The notes under the pieces: generated by a model
The model's database searches: none
What the model saw: the letters and a program-made list of their open reading frames with translations, nothing else
What the model was told of the DNA's origin: nothing
Translations under genes and position numbers: made by a program
Shown here: in pieces, positions 26,547-34,469 of the stretch
Position numbering within the stretch: position 1 is the first letter of the stretch
Layout of the letters: each line of letters begins with the position of its first letter
NCBI RefSeq assembly: GCF_047344985.1
Contig: NZ_CP178861.1
Coordinates: 124,001-188,000 of the forward strand
Length of the DNA: 64,000 nt
From: Bdellovibrio sp047344985
GTDB taxonomy: Bacteria > Bdellovibrionota > Bdellovibrionia > Bdellovibrionales > Bdellovibrionaceae
Direction: 5' to 3'

Positions 26547-26897
26547 ATGGCTGTGTTAGAGCTCACAAAAGAAAATATTCAAGAGACCATCGAAAAAAAC
26601 CAACTCGTGATCATTGATTTCTGGGCAACGTGGTGTGGACCTTGTCGTCGTTTTGCTCCTATTTTTGAGCAGACGGCATTGAAACATCCTGATGTTGTGT
26701 TTGCGAAATTAGATACGGATGCTCAGCCAGAAATTGCAGCCAATTTCGATATCAAATCTATTCCAACAATCGCTGTGATTAAAGAAGGCGATATCATCTT
26801 TATGCAGCCGGGAGCTTTGCCTGAAGACGTTTTCGAACAAGTTGTAGAAAAGGCCAAAGAAGTTGATATGGCCGAAGTTCGTAAACAAAATTCATAA
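26547..26897 (+). CDS. trxA: Thioredoxin
   Basis: 116 residues with the redox motif WCGPC (Cys30 and Cys33) preceded by IIDFWAT, and the cis-Pro loop KSIPTIAV. No signal peptide, so it is a cytoplasmic protein disulfide reductase. The C-terminus is about 8 residues longer than in typical thioredoxin. A GGGAGGAT ribosome-binding site lies before ATG 26547. Whether it is the main thioredoxin or a paralogue cannot be seen here. Confidence 0.93.
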   Translation: MAVLELTKENIQETIEKNQLVIIDFWATWCGPCRRFAPIFEQTALKHPDVVFAKLDTDAQPEIAANFDIKSIPTIAVIKEGDIIFMQPGALPEDVFEQVVEKAKEVDMAEVRKQNS

Positions 26898-26924
26898 GCT
26901 TTTAAATTATTCTGTACTTTAAAG

Positions 26925-26949
26925 AGGTCCCTGGATAAGACGGGGACCT
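26925..26949 (+). promoter_or_regulatory. Hairpin abutting the start codon of the next gene
   Basis: AGGTCCC (26925-26931) pairs perfectly with GGGACCT (26943-26949), with an 11-base loop. The 3' arm ends on the base before ATG 26950, and the only purine-rich Shine-Dalgarno candidates (AAAGAGG, GGGGA) lie in or beside the stem. It may control translation of the downstream gene or mark the end of the thioredoxin transcript; no T-run follows. Confidence 0.5.
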
Positions 26950-27405
26950 ATGAAAAAGACAGCTCTTATTCTTATCTCTGCTTTGTCATTCAATGCGAAC
27001 GCCGTCTCTTGGAAGGTCTATGGTCCTTGCGACGAAAAACCTGTTGCCCAAGGGGAAGCCGTTGCTGACCTCACCAAATCAGTGGGTGATATCAGCGTAG
27101 AAATGTTTGATCAAAACAAAGTTCCCTACATCGGAGCCGCCGAAGGATTTAATTCCATCATCAATACGCCCACAGGAATGGATTCCATCGAAATCGTTTC
27201 AGACACGGAACTGAGAGCCTACGGTTGGTGCTATTCTATCAACGGAAAAACACCAGACGAGATGCCTCACAAAATAAAATTCAACGCACAAACTGACAAA
27301 CTTATTTGGTTCTACGCGTACACCACAAATATTAAAAACGAATGGCAAGATGACTACTGCTCGCCAGCGTATTGGATCAAAGCCAAACAATTTTGCGGGA
27401 AATAA
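26950..27405 (+). CDS. Small exported protein, DUF4430-like
   Basis: 151 residues with a short signal peptide (ALILISALSFNANA). The mature part contains GWCYSINGKTPDEMPHKIKF followed by KLIWFYAYT, which resembles the DUF4430/transcobalamin-C-like beta-grasp pattern (VNG then a hydrophobic W-Y strand). The match is by eye and moderate. Four cysteines in the mature protein suggest disulfides. The start codon sits at the base of a perfect hairpin. Function unknown. Confidence 0.7.
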   Translation: MKKTALILISALSFNANAVSWKVYGPCDEKPVAQGEAVADLTKSVGDISVEMFDQNKVPYIGAAEGFNSIINTPTGMDSIEIVSDTELRAYGWCYSINGKTPDEMPHKIKFNAQTDKLIWFYAYTTNIKNEWQDDYCSPAYWIKAKQFCGK

Positions 27406-27423
27406 AAAGCCCCGATTTTTTTT
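27396..27423 (+). terminator. Weak intrinsic terminator after the DUF4430-like gene
   Basis: CGGG (27396-27399) and CCCG (27411-27414) flank the stop codon region and are followed by eight Ts (27416-27423). The stem is only 4 bp. Confidence 0.4.
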
Positions 27424-27433
27424 GAGATACTTT

Positions 27434-27619
27434 TTAATTTTTTTTAATCGCAGTTAGTTTCCATATTAAGAACTCAAGCAACACAAATACAATAGCATCA
27501 ATAGCAAGAAACGACTCTCCACCAATAATAGGAGTCAATTTTATTGAAACGAAGCTGCTGACCATAAGGCTTACCGGTACAAACAGAATTACTACCAAAA
27601 TCCTTATTCTCTGAGACAT
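27434..27619 (-). CDS. Small hypothetical membrane protein
   Basis: 61 residues with two hydrophobic helices (ILVVILFVPVSLMVSSFV and AIDAIVFVLLEFLIWKL) and a basic C-terminus (KKN). It follows the stop of the next small gene by two bases, suggesting a two-gene transcript. No family is recognised. The membrane-like pattern supports it being real, but short length keeps confidence low. Confidence 0.45.
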   Translation of the reverse strand: MSQRIRILVVILFVPVSLMVSSFVSIKLTPIIGGESFLAIDAIVFVLLEFLIWKLTAIKKN

Positions 27620-27621
27620 AG

Positions 27622-27876
27622 CTAAATTTCACCTTGCGAGTTCGGGTTAAACTGATCAGGATGGCAGGCTCTTAATACAATTGGAATTTGATTATTCCAT
27701 AAATGACCGATTCTTTCTTCATTAGATTTAATTTTGGATTTAATGTCATTTATTTTCTTAGAGAGTTCCTCTGCGGCTCCCGGCGGCGCTTTAATACACA
27801 AGGATTTTCCATCAGCAGAAGATACGTCTTGAGCAACTTGTTTTGCTCGTTTTCGGAGAAGATCTTCGAGATCCAT
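27622..27876 (-). CDS. Small hypothetical protein with helical segment
   Basis: 84 residues, hydrophilic, with a Lys/Glu-rich heptad-like stretch (AAEELSKKINDIKSKIKSNEERIGHLW) and two cysteines. No signal peptide and no recognised family. It precedes the small membrane protein gene. The local base composition is more AT-rich than the surroundings, which may indicate acquisition or reduced constraint. Confidence 0.45.
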   Translation of the reverse strand: MDLEDLLRKRAKQVAQDVSSADGKSLCIKAPPGAAEELSKKINDIKSKIKSNEERIGHLWNNQIPIVLRACHPDQFNPNSQGEI

Positions 27877-27950
27877 CTGTCGAGAAGAATTCGTTCACTA
27901 CGCAGTATCCTGTCTATGTATATCCTTACGTGATAAAGAAAAAATAGATA

Positions 27951-27980
27951 AAAAAAGCCCGATGTCTCCACCGGGCTTTT
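27951..27980 (-). terminator. Intrinsic terminator of the cyclophilin gene
   Basis: AGCCCG (27956-27961) and CGGGCT (27972-27977), extended by flanking A and T bases, form a stem of about nine pairs. On the minus strand a T-run (27956-27951) follows. It lies 24 bases after the cyclophilin stop. Confidence 0.75.
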
Positions 27981-28004
27981 CTTCTTCAAATTTGAATTTC
28001 AAAA

Positions 28005-28661
28005 CTACTTAACGATTTGGATGTGTTTGATAACTACCGGCTCAACAGGGCGATCCATCGGACCTGTCTTAGAGTTTTCGATAGAGTGAACAACGTCCAT
28101 ACCTTCAACAACTTCACCGAACACAGTGTGACGGCCATCCAACCAAGGAGTTGGAACTGTTGTTACGAAGAACTGTGAACCATTTGTGTTAGGTCCTGCA
28201 TTCGCCATAGAAAGGATGCCTGGTTTATCGTGCTTTTGTTGGCCAGGAGTGAACTCATCTTCAAAACGGTAACCTGGACCGCCAGTACCTGTTCCAAGTG
28301 GGCAACCACCTTGAATCATGAAATCTTTAATCACACGGTGGAAAGTCAAACCATCATAAAATGGCTTTTTAACTTTGCTGCCAGTTTTAGGATCCGTCCA
28401 CTCTTTAGTGCCTTCAGCCAAACCTACGAAGTTCTCAACTGTCTTTGGAGCCTTGTCGCTCAAAAGTTTAACTTTAAAATTGCCTTTGGATGTTTCAAAA
28501 ATCGCGAACATCTCTTTTCCTTTCTCGCCAGCTTTAGTCGCTTTATCTTTTTTTCCTGCTTTGGTTTCTGTCTTAGCATCTGCGCGGAAGCTGAAAGCCG
28601 CCAATAAAAATGCAAAAAGGTAGATCCAAAATACCTTCTTAATATCGATATTCTTCGACAT
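28005..28661 (-). CDS. Peptidyl-prolyl cis-trans isomerase, cyclophilin type, exported
   Basis: 218 residues from ATG 28661, which has a GGGAG site; the open frame upstream lacks start signals. N-terminal signal or anchor sequence (FWIYLFAFLLAAFSFRADA), then a Lys-rich linker, then a full cyclophilin domain with FHRVIKDFMIQGGCP, GPGYRFEDEF, MANAGPNTNGSQFFVTT and WLDGRHTVFGEV. The catalytic Arg in FHRV and the substrate-pocket residues are kept. It likely folds proteins in the periplasm. It lies 35 bases downstream of glnE on the same strand. Confidence 0.92.
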   Translation of the reverse strand: MSKNIDIKKVFWIYLFAFLLAAFSFRADAKTETKAGKKDKATKAGEKGKEMFAIFETSKGNFKVKLLSDKAPKTVENFVGLAEGTKEWTDPKTGSKVKKPFYDGLTFHRVIKDFMIQGGCPLGTGTGGPGYRFEDEFTPGQQKHDKPGILSMANAGPNTNGSQFFVTTVPTPWLDGRHTVFGEVVEGMDVVHSIENSKTGPMDRPVEPVVIKHIQIVK

Positions 28662-28696
28662 TTTGTCTCCCTGACTTTTGTCCAACCCTTTCACTA

Positions 28697-31003
28697 TTAG
28701 TGAGGCTGCCGACGGGGGTCAAGTTCCTTCAAAATTGCAATGTTGCCTGCGAGAAGCTCTGAAACCTCCGTTTGCAAATTTGACGGAGAAATTTGGAGCG
28801 CCAAGGCAAGAGGTTGAAAGGACTCGTGATTTGGTTGCAGTTCTACGAGTGATTCTGACGCAACAAGTTGAAGCATCTGCTCTATTTGACGCAATCTTCC
28901 ATAGTTGTGTTGAAGAGCAGCGGATTTTGCTCCCATTTGAGAGAGAAAATCCATCGTGTGAGACGAAGCCGGACTGATTTTATAACTTAAAAGATAGGTC
29001 TGCGCGGCCAGCTCCACGTCCACAAGACCACCTTCGCTGAACTTCAAATTCGGAATCATGGTTCCGGTCGGGAGAAGTTGCTGACGAATGCGATCCAGTT
29101 CCTGCAGCTCTTCTGGTGTTAAACCTCGGTCCATGAAATGCGTGAAAGGAACTTCGCTGGCATCACCAATCCATCGTGCTTTCAAGTACGCTTGTCGTTC
29201 CCACGCCGATGCTTCGTTCGCAAGATAAGCATTCAAATCCGCTTTCGGAATCACAAGAGGGCCGGCTTTCCCAGAAGGTCGTAAGCGCATATCAATGGAA
29301 TAAATATTTCCGCCGCGATGAGGTTCGGTGAGTCGAGTGATAAAACGTTTTGCCACTTTGAAATCATTTTCAGTCGGCTCATCAGGGACGACAAAAATAA
29401 AATCCAAATCTGATCTAAAACCCAATTCCTGTCCGCCCCATTTTCCTAAAGCGAGAACTTGAATTTGCGATGGGTATTCTTTTTTTAAGGCGGCGAGAAG
29501 ATTTTCAACAATGGTATCGGCCGTAGAACTCAAATTTTGCAAAAGAGTCGGAAGATCTTTGTCCTCTAAAAACTTACTTCCATTAATAACCTCTGAAAGA
29601 AGCCTTTTCTCCGCAAGCTCTTCAAGAAGAGTTCCTAAATCTTCGGACGGTTTATCTTGTGCACGATACACAAAGCTATCCAGAAGCTCCGGACGATTGC
29701 AGAGAATGCGCGACAGATAAGGAGAATGCCCAAAGAGCCACGCAAGTTCCTGCAAAAGTTCTTTTTCTCGCAACAGCATCGCAAAGAAACTCGCCTTTGC
29801 GCGTGTGCCATGAATGAAATCTTTTAAAAGCAAAAGTCCGCGGCGAATATCACCTTTTTGCTCCTGCAAAGTTTCTAAGAACGCGGCGAGGAATGCTTTT
29901 CTCGCCAATTCATCACGACCCTTATTGCGAGATAAAACTTCTTGCCCCAAGATTTCTTGCCAGAGCTCTTCAAGATCGGATTGTGGCAAACCTACTTTTG
30001 CGAGTTCCTCTTTAAGAGAAACCTCTTGGGGAGCTTCACCCAGCAGAGTCTTTACGATTTGATCACAGCGTTTCATTTCGTTCGCAAGAGTTTTTAATGC
30101 TGTCGTAATAAACTCTGGATGAGGTTCTTTAGTTTTAAGCAAATGAGTTTGTTCATCGTGCAGGGCTTGTACGTAATTTTCTAATTTGCGCAGATTCCAA
30201 TAGTGGGCACATAGAAAACGAGCCTCGTCCGTGGGAAGAAGCTGTTTTTGTTCGATAAGGTTTAAAGCTTCTGTTGTGCCACGCACTTGCAAACTGGTGT
30301 CACGTCCGCCGTGAATCACTTGCAGGGCATGCGCAAAAAGTTCCACGTCACGAATGCCGCCGATTCCTAATTTTAAATCGATAACGTCGTCTTGTGTTCT
30401 TGCCCAATAGTGACCTTGAATCTTTGAACGCAGGGTTTTTAAATCCTCGAGCAATGTGAAATCTAGGTGCTTACGGAAAGAAAACTTTTTTGCAAAGGCC
30501 ATGACCTCATTTTGCACATGATGATCACCGCAAATAGGGCGAAGCCGAACGAAAGCCAAACGCTCCCACGTTTCGCCGTAATTCCCGTAATAGTCTTTGA
30601 ATTGATCGATCGTGGGAATAAGTGGTCCTTGCTTGCCGCCGGGACGCAAATCAAAGTCCACGCGAAAAACAAAACCTTGAAAATTTCTTTCACTCAAAAT
30701 TTTTTGAAATTTCCGAAGATGGGAAAGGGAAATAGCCTCTTCGTTTTCCGCAACTAATAGAAGATCCACATCCGAACTTAAATTCAGTTCGTGAGATCCC
30801 AGTTTTCCAAGAGCAAACAAAGCGACTTTTTCTTGAGAAAAACAATAATCAAAAGCTTTTTTAAGAAGGTCGTCAGCAGCAAGGCTCCACTCTGAACAGA
30901 TTTTATCTGGAGCCTCGGAATCGGTTTTCGCAGAAAGAGCAAGGCGAGACCAAATCTCGCCACGTTCTTTTCTGAGTTGTTCCTCAAAGGGAAGGTTAGT
31001 CAA
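28697..31003 (-). CDS. glnE: Glutamine synthetase adenylyltransferase/deadenylase (GlnE-like)
   Basis: 768 residues with two nucleotidyltransferase domains, each showing GKxGxxEL...SDxD: ALGKLGSHELNLSSDVD (acidic residues 77-80) and ALGKWGGQELGFRSDLD (531-534). These correspond to the deadenylylating and adenylylating halves of GlnE. The protein is shorter than the usual ~945 residues, mainly before the first domain and in the linkers. The start is TTG 31003, which overlaps the end of tolB by 8 bases, so translation is probably coupled. It would control glutamine synthetase by nitrogen status. Confidence 0.88.
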   Translation of the reverse strand: MTNLPFEEQLRKERGEIWSRLALSAKTDSEAPDKICSEWSLAADDLLKKAFDYCFSQEKVALFALGKLGSHELNLSSDVDLLLVAENEEAISLSHLRKFQKILSERNFQGFVFRVDFDLRPGGKQGPLIPTIDQFKDYYGNYGETWERLAFVRLRPICGDHHVQNEVMAFAKKFSFRKHLDFTLLEDLKTLRSKIQGHYWARTQDDVIDLKLGIGGIRDVELFAHALQVIHGGRDTSLQVRGTTEALNLIEQKQLLPTDEARFLCAHYWNLRKLENYVQALHDEQTHLLKTKEPHPEFITTALKTLANEMKRCDQIVKTLLGEAPQEVSLKEELAKVGLPQSDLEELWQEILGQEVLSRNKGRDELARKAFLAAFLETLQEQKGDIRRGLLLLKDFIHGTRAKASFFAMLLREKELLQELAWLFGHSPYLSRILCNRPELLDSFVYRAQDKPSEDLGTLLEELAEKRLLSEVINGSKFLEDKDLPTLLQNLSSTADTIVENLLAALKKEYPSQIQVLALGKWGGQELGFRSDLDFIFVVPDEPTENDFKVAKRFITRLTEPHRGGNIYSIDMRLRPSGKAGPLVIPKADLNAYLANEASAWERQAYLKARWIGDASEVPFTHFMDRGLTPEELQELDRIRQQLLPTGTMIPNLKFSEGGLVDVELAAQTYLLSYKISPASSHTMDFLSQMGAKSAALQHNYGRLRQIEQMLQLVASESLVELQPNHESFQPLALALQISPSNLQTEVSELLAGNIAILKELDPRRQPH

Positions 31004-32378
31004 TGTTCGTCGACCATTTAGGTTTGTAGTAGTTGTAGTTGTCGTTTGTTACGCGACGCTCTTCCGTACCATCTACTGTTGAAATATAGATCTGATTTTT
31101 TCCTGTGCGATTGCTTGTATACATCACAAAGCGGCCGTCCGGAGAAAATGAAGGGTCTTCGTTGCTTGCCATTTTTCCGTTTGGTTTTTTCGCAGAAGTC
31201 AGACGGATCATTCCTGTGCCATCGGCATTCATCACGAAGATGTCAAAGTTGTTATCACTTTGACCCGAGAACGCAATTTTCTTTCCATCCGGAGACCACG
31301 CCGGAGAAGAGTTAAACACACCCGCGAAAGTGATGCGCTTTACATTCGAACCGTCGGCATTGGCTGTGTAAATCATCGGACGACCTGCGCGATCTGAAGA
31401 AAACGCAAGCTTTCCATCTTCAGACATTGATGGTTCCACGTTCAAAGCTCCTGAAGGACCATTTGTGATTTTACCAACAAGGTTTCCATCCAAAGTCATT
31501 TTATAAATATCAGGGCTGCTTCCTTGAGAGATAGTCAGATAAATATTTCTTCCATCCGGAGAAAAGCTCGCGCCAGAATTAATTCCTTGGCGGTAGGACA
31601 CCAAAGAACGTTTTCCAGAAGCCAGATCCAAAAGAAGCATATCCGCATTTCTGAACTTCGCACCCACACGTTTGACGTAAGAAGTGTAAGCGATTTTCTT
31701 TCCATCCGGAGACCACGCCGGAGAAATAGAAATACTGCGATGATTAGAAACTTGCTCCATATTCGCGCTATCCCAATCCATCACGTAAATTTCTTTTACT
31801 TGAGAACCAGCGCGGTCACTAGAAACCACCACGCGAGAAAGGAAAGGACCTTCTTTGCCAGTCAAAGCTTTTAGAACATCATTCGCAAAAGTGTGCGCAA
31901 TACGACGAGCGCTGCTCACAGGGCCTTTATACTTTTTGCCAAGAACCAAATTTGCGCGAGGAACGTGGTAAGTGTAAGTTTCAAGAGTCACTTCGTTACC
32001 GACAATAGAAAATCCGGCACGAATTAGGAAGTCAGCACCAATAGCGGACCAGCTTTGGAATTTAAATCCATTCGGTTGACCGGGAGCCGGCATCAAACCC
32101 GTTTTACTTGTGTCTTCAAGATAAGCGCTTTGATTGATGAACTGAAAATAAGAAGAAACAGAAAGGTCGTTTGAAATCGTATTAAAAAGTTCAACGCCCA
32201 CAGACTGATATTTCGACGCGCTTGATGGAGCCCCAAAATATTGAAACGCGGGCATCGCCATCAAACTTTTTTTCGTGCGAGCTTCGCCGAGTTTAATATA
32301 AATACCGTTTTCTTGCGCCTGAGAGAATACAGGAAAAATACTTACAGCAAGGAGCAAAGCTAAGAGCTGCTTCATCAT
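30996..32378 (-). CDS. tolB: Tol-Pal system protein TolB
   Basis: Periplasmic protein of 460 residues with a signal peptide (LLALLLAVSIFPVFSQAQ). N-terminal alpha/beta domain, then a six-bladed beta-propeller with repeated SPAWSPDGKKIAY/F, SFSPDGRNIY and SFSPDGRFVMYTSNR motifs. It works with TolQRA and Pal in outer-membrane constriction and integrity. Two propeller blades share an identical 33-base DNA stretch (31276-31308 and 31693-31725). Pal is not next to it here; glnE takes that position. Confidence 0.94.
   Translation of the reverse strand: MMKQLLALLLAVSIFPVFSQAQENGIYIKLGEARTKKSLMAMPAFQYFGAPSSASKYQSVGVELFNTISNDLSVSSYFQFINQSAYLEDTSKTGLMPAPGQPNGFKFQSWSAIGADFLIRAGFSIVGNEVTLETYTYHVPRANLVLGKKYKGPVSSARRIAHTFANDVLKALTGKEGPFLSRVVVSSDRAGSQVKEIYVMDWDSANMEQVSNHRSISISPAWSPDGKKIAYTSYVKRVGAKFRNADMLLLDLASGKRSLVSYRQGINSGASFSPDGRNIYLTISQGSSPDIYKMTLDGNLVGKITNGPSGALNVEPSMSEDGKLAFSSDRAGRPMIYTANADGSNVKRITFAGVFNSSPAWSPDGKKIAFSGQSDNNFDIFVMNADGTGMIRLTSAKKPNGKMASNEDPSFSPDGRFVMYTSNRTGKNQIYISTVDGTEERRVTNDNYNYYKPKWSTNID
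31276..31308. repeat. 33-base direct repeat inside tolB, copy A
   Basis: Identical at the DNA level to 31693-31725. It encodes the conserved blade motif SPAWSPDGKKIA. Identity at silent positions is more than protein constraint requires. Confidence 0.8.
31693..31725. repeat. 33-base direct repeat inside tolB, copy B
   Basis: Second copy, 417 bases from copy A in the same orientation. It marks another blade of the propeller. Confidence 0.8.
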
Positions 32379-32393
32379 GAGGGCCTCCTAAAA

Positions 32394-33227
32394 TTATTCT
32401 GGGAATCCGATCAGGATTCCATCTACTGATACGATCGCTAAAAATTTCTCTGGCGGAGCAGGGAACGGAGCAGATCGATCAATAGTTGCTAACACTTCTT
32501 CATCGTAACTGGCATTTCCGCTAGATTTAACAATTTTTCTACCCAAAATATTTCCACGCGAATCAATAAATACGCGAGCCTGGGCTTTAAAGTCTCTTTT
32601 TGCAAGCCACTCTGGCAAAGACCAATTTTGTTTAATATGACTATCAAGATCGGACGCGTACGTATCGTGCTGAAGCTTCGTGAGTCCTGTTAGGGAGGTC
32701 CCAGGTGACAACACATTGCCTTTGATCTTTTGTGTTCCATTATCAGCTTTTCCATGAGCGGGCGGAGCCTTCGCTTTTTCTTGGGCCACATCTTCTTTGA
32801 TCTTCTCAAGAGCCGCCATCGCCTTTAATTTTTCCAAAGCATTTTTCTGCTGATTTTTTACTTTTTCTAAATTAACGCCATCATCTTTTTTCTCTGGCAC
32901 TTTGATAGGCTCTGTTTTGGGCGGCGTTTTTTTCTCAACCACTTTTTCAGGTGGTTTTTCCACAGGCTTTTCTTTAGCGATTTCTTTATCCGGCAAAGCC
33001 GCTTTGGCTTCTTCTTTTGTGGGAGCTGGCAAAGTTTTTGGCTCAACCTTATCAGGCAAACCCACCATATCCACACGCACTGCTTGCGTGAAATCAATTT
33101 GTTCCGGCGTAAAGAATACCGTTTTCAGAGTGAAAAACGAAATAATCAGCGCGTGGATCGCAAAAGAGATCCCGATGCCGCGTGATAACTGATCATTCTG
33201 TGGTATTTCTTGCTCTAAATAGTTCAC
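32394..33227 (-). CDS. TolA/TonB-like energy-transducing protein
   Basis: 277 residues. One N-terminal transmembrane helix (ISFAIHALIISFFTLKTVFF), then a Pro/Lys/Glu-rich periplasmic spacer (~55-150) with helical KEKAKA-type stretches, then a TonB/TolA C-terminal domain (~185-277; IKQNWSLPEWL, ARVFIDSRGNILGRKIVKSSGNASYDEEV). Its place between tolR and tolB argues for TolA, which transmits proton-motive energy from TolQR to TolB/Pal at the outer membrane. The 4-base overlap with tolR supports one operon. Confidence 0.88.
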   Translation of the reverse strand: MNYLEQEIPQNDQLSRGIGISFAIHALIISFFTLKTVFFTPEQIDFTQAVRVDMVGLPDKVEPKTLPAPTKEEAKAALPDKEIAKEKPVEKPPEKVVEKKTPPKTEPIKVPEKKDDGVNLEKVKNQQKNALEKLKAMAALEKIKEDVAQEKAKAPPAHGKADNGTQKIKGNVLSPGTSLTGLTKLQHDTYASDLDSHIKQNWSLPEWLAKRDFKAQARVFIDSRGNILGRKIVKSSGNASYDEEVLATIDRSAPFPAPPEKFLAIVSVDGILIGFPE

Positions 33228-33646
33228 TGGTCTTTAGGAAGAGTGATAAGCCCGATGTTAAAGATCCCAGCGGCACGTACTTCTGCCATGGCTTCCGCGA
33301 CGAAACCATAATCCACTTTGCGATCCGCTTGGATGTAGACCTGTTTGTTCTTCTTATTCTCAAAAATGGCTTTTAATTTGGGACGAAGTTCATTCATCGC
33401 AATTTTGGTTTTAGCCACCGTCATTTTTTGATCCGGTCCGATCACTAAAACAAAAGGCTCTTCGTTCAGTTCTACTCCCGAAGAAGATGTCTTAGGAAGA
33501 TCGACTTCGATCCCTTGTTGCATCAAAGGAGTCGTCACCATGAACATAATGAGAAGCACCAACATGACATCCACAAGGGGAGTCACGTTGATTTCACTTA
33601 ATGTTGCGCGGCTTTTTGATTTACCGCCTCCATTACCCATTCCCAC
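33224..33646 (-). CDS. tolR: TolR/ExbD-family protein
   Basis: 140 residues with a single N-terminal membrane helix carrying the channel Asp26 in NVTPLVDVMLVLLIMFMVT. The C-terminal periplasmic domain ends with VDYGFVAEAMAEVRAAGIFNIGLIT, as in TolR/ExbD. A glycine-rich cytoplasmic start (MGMGNGGGKSK) is somewhat unusual. With TolQ it forms the proton-driven motor. It sits 2 bases after tolQ. Confidence 0.93.
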   Translation of the reverse strand: MGMGNGGGKSKSRATLSEINVTPLVDVMLVLLIMFMVTTPLMQQGIEVDLPKTSSSGVELNEEPFVLVIGPDQKMTVAKTKIAMNELRPKLKAIFENKKNKQVYIQADRKVDYGFVAEAMAEVRAAGIFNIGLITLPKDQ

Positions 33647-33648
33647 GA

Positions 33649-34395
33649 TTAGTTTCCTTGAAAGAAGTTTCTCTTCACGATGTTAAGGAAGTCGGCATTA
33701 AAGTTATTCAGCGCGATTTCCTGTTTGCGGATGCGAGAAATAAAGTTGTTGTAAAGAACAACCGCAGGAATCGCAGCCGCAAGACCGATCGCTGTTGCAA
33801 TCAAAGCTTCCGAAATACCTGGAGCCACAACGGCAAGGCTAGCTGATCCTGTTTGTCCGATTTTATGGAAAGAACCCATGATTCCCCAAACGGTTCCAAA
33901 AAGACCGATGAAAGGACCCGTACTTCCCGTTGTTGCAAGAACCGTCAAACGAGATTCCAGTCTTGCGATTTCATTTTCGGAGGCCTTGTTCAAGATACGC
34001 TCAAGATTGTCGATGCCTGACAAGATCGGTTTATCTCCATCCGTTTTTGCAAGCAGCGGAGACTCAGAAATCTTTTTCATTTCAAGATAAGCCGCTTTAA
34101 AAACACGTGCGATCGAAGAATCGTGATATTGATCGATGTCTTCATAAAGAGTGTCCAAAGAATTTACTTTCCAGAACTTGTTCATGAAAAGATCGTCGGA
34201 CTGATTCATCTTTTTAAATGTTTGATATTTCGTATAACCAATCGCCCAGCAGAAAACAGACAAGACAATGAGGATCATCAACGTGAGCTGAACAATGGGA
34301 CTCGCCTGAAAAATCGCATCAATGGAGCTGGTATTCACTGATACAGAGGGTGCGGCTTGAGCCACATTTACAAACAAAGAAAGAGCAGCGGACAT
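33649..34395 (-). CDS. tolQ: TolQ/ExbB-family proton channel protein
   Basis: 248 residues from ATG 34395, which has a GGAGG site; an upstream in-frame ATG at 34452 lacks one. Three membrane helices are visible: VQLTLMILIVLSVFCWAIGY near the N-terminus, then GPFIGLFGTVWGIMGSF and IATAIGLAAAIPAVVLYNNF, the conserved MotA/TolQ/ExbB core. First gene of the tol operon, preceded by a good sigma-70-type promoter in the gap. Confidence 0.93.
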   Translation of the reverse strand: MSAALSLFVNVAQAAPSVSVNTSSIDAIFQASPIVQLTLMILIVLSVFCWAIGYTKYQTFKKMNQSDDLFMNKFWKVNSLDTLYEDIDQYHDSSIARVFKAAYLEMKKISESPLLAKTDGDKPILSGIDNLERILNKASENEIARLESRLTVLATTGSTGPFIGLFGTVWGIMGSFHKIGQTGSASLAVVAPGISEALIATAIGLAAAIPAVVLYNNFISRIRKQEIALNNFNADFLNIVKRNFFQGN

Positions 34396-34439
34396 ATCTT
34401 GACCTCCGACGTGGGACGCATTCCCATCCTTAGAGTAAA

Positions 34440-34468
34440 AAGATATGCCCAAATGCAGTTGAGTTCAA
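34440..34468 (-). promoter_or_regulatory. Putative sigma-70-type promoter of the tol operon
   Basis: On the minus strand TTGAAC (34468-34463) and TATCTT (34445-34440) are separated by exactly 17 bases. The predicted start leaves a leader of about 38 bases before the tolQ ATG at 34395. Confidence 0.5.
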
Positions 34469-34469
34469 C

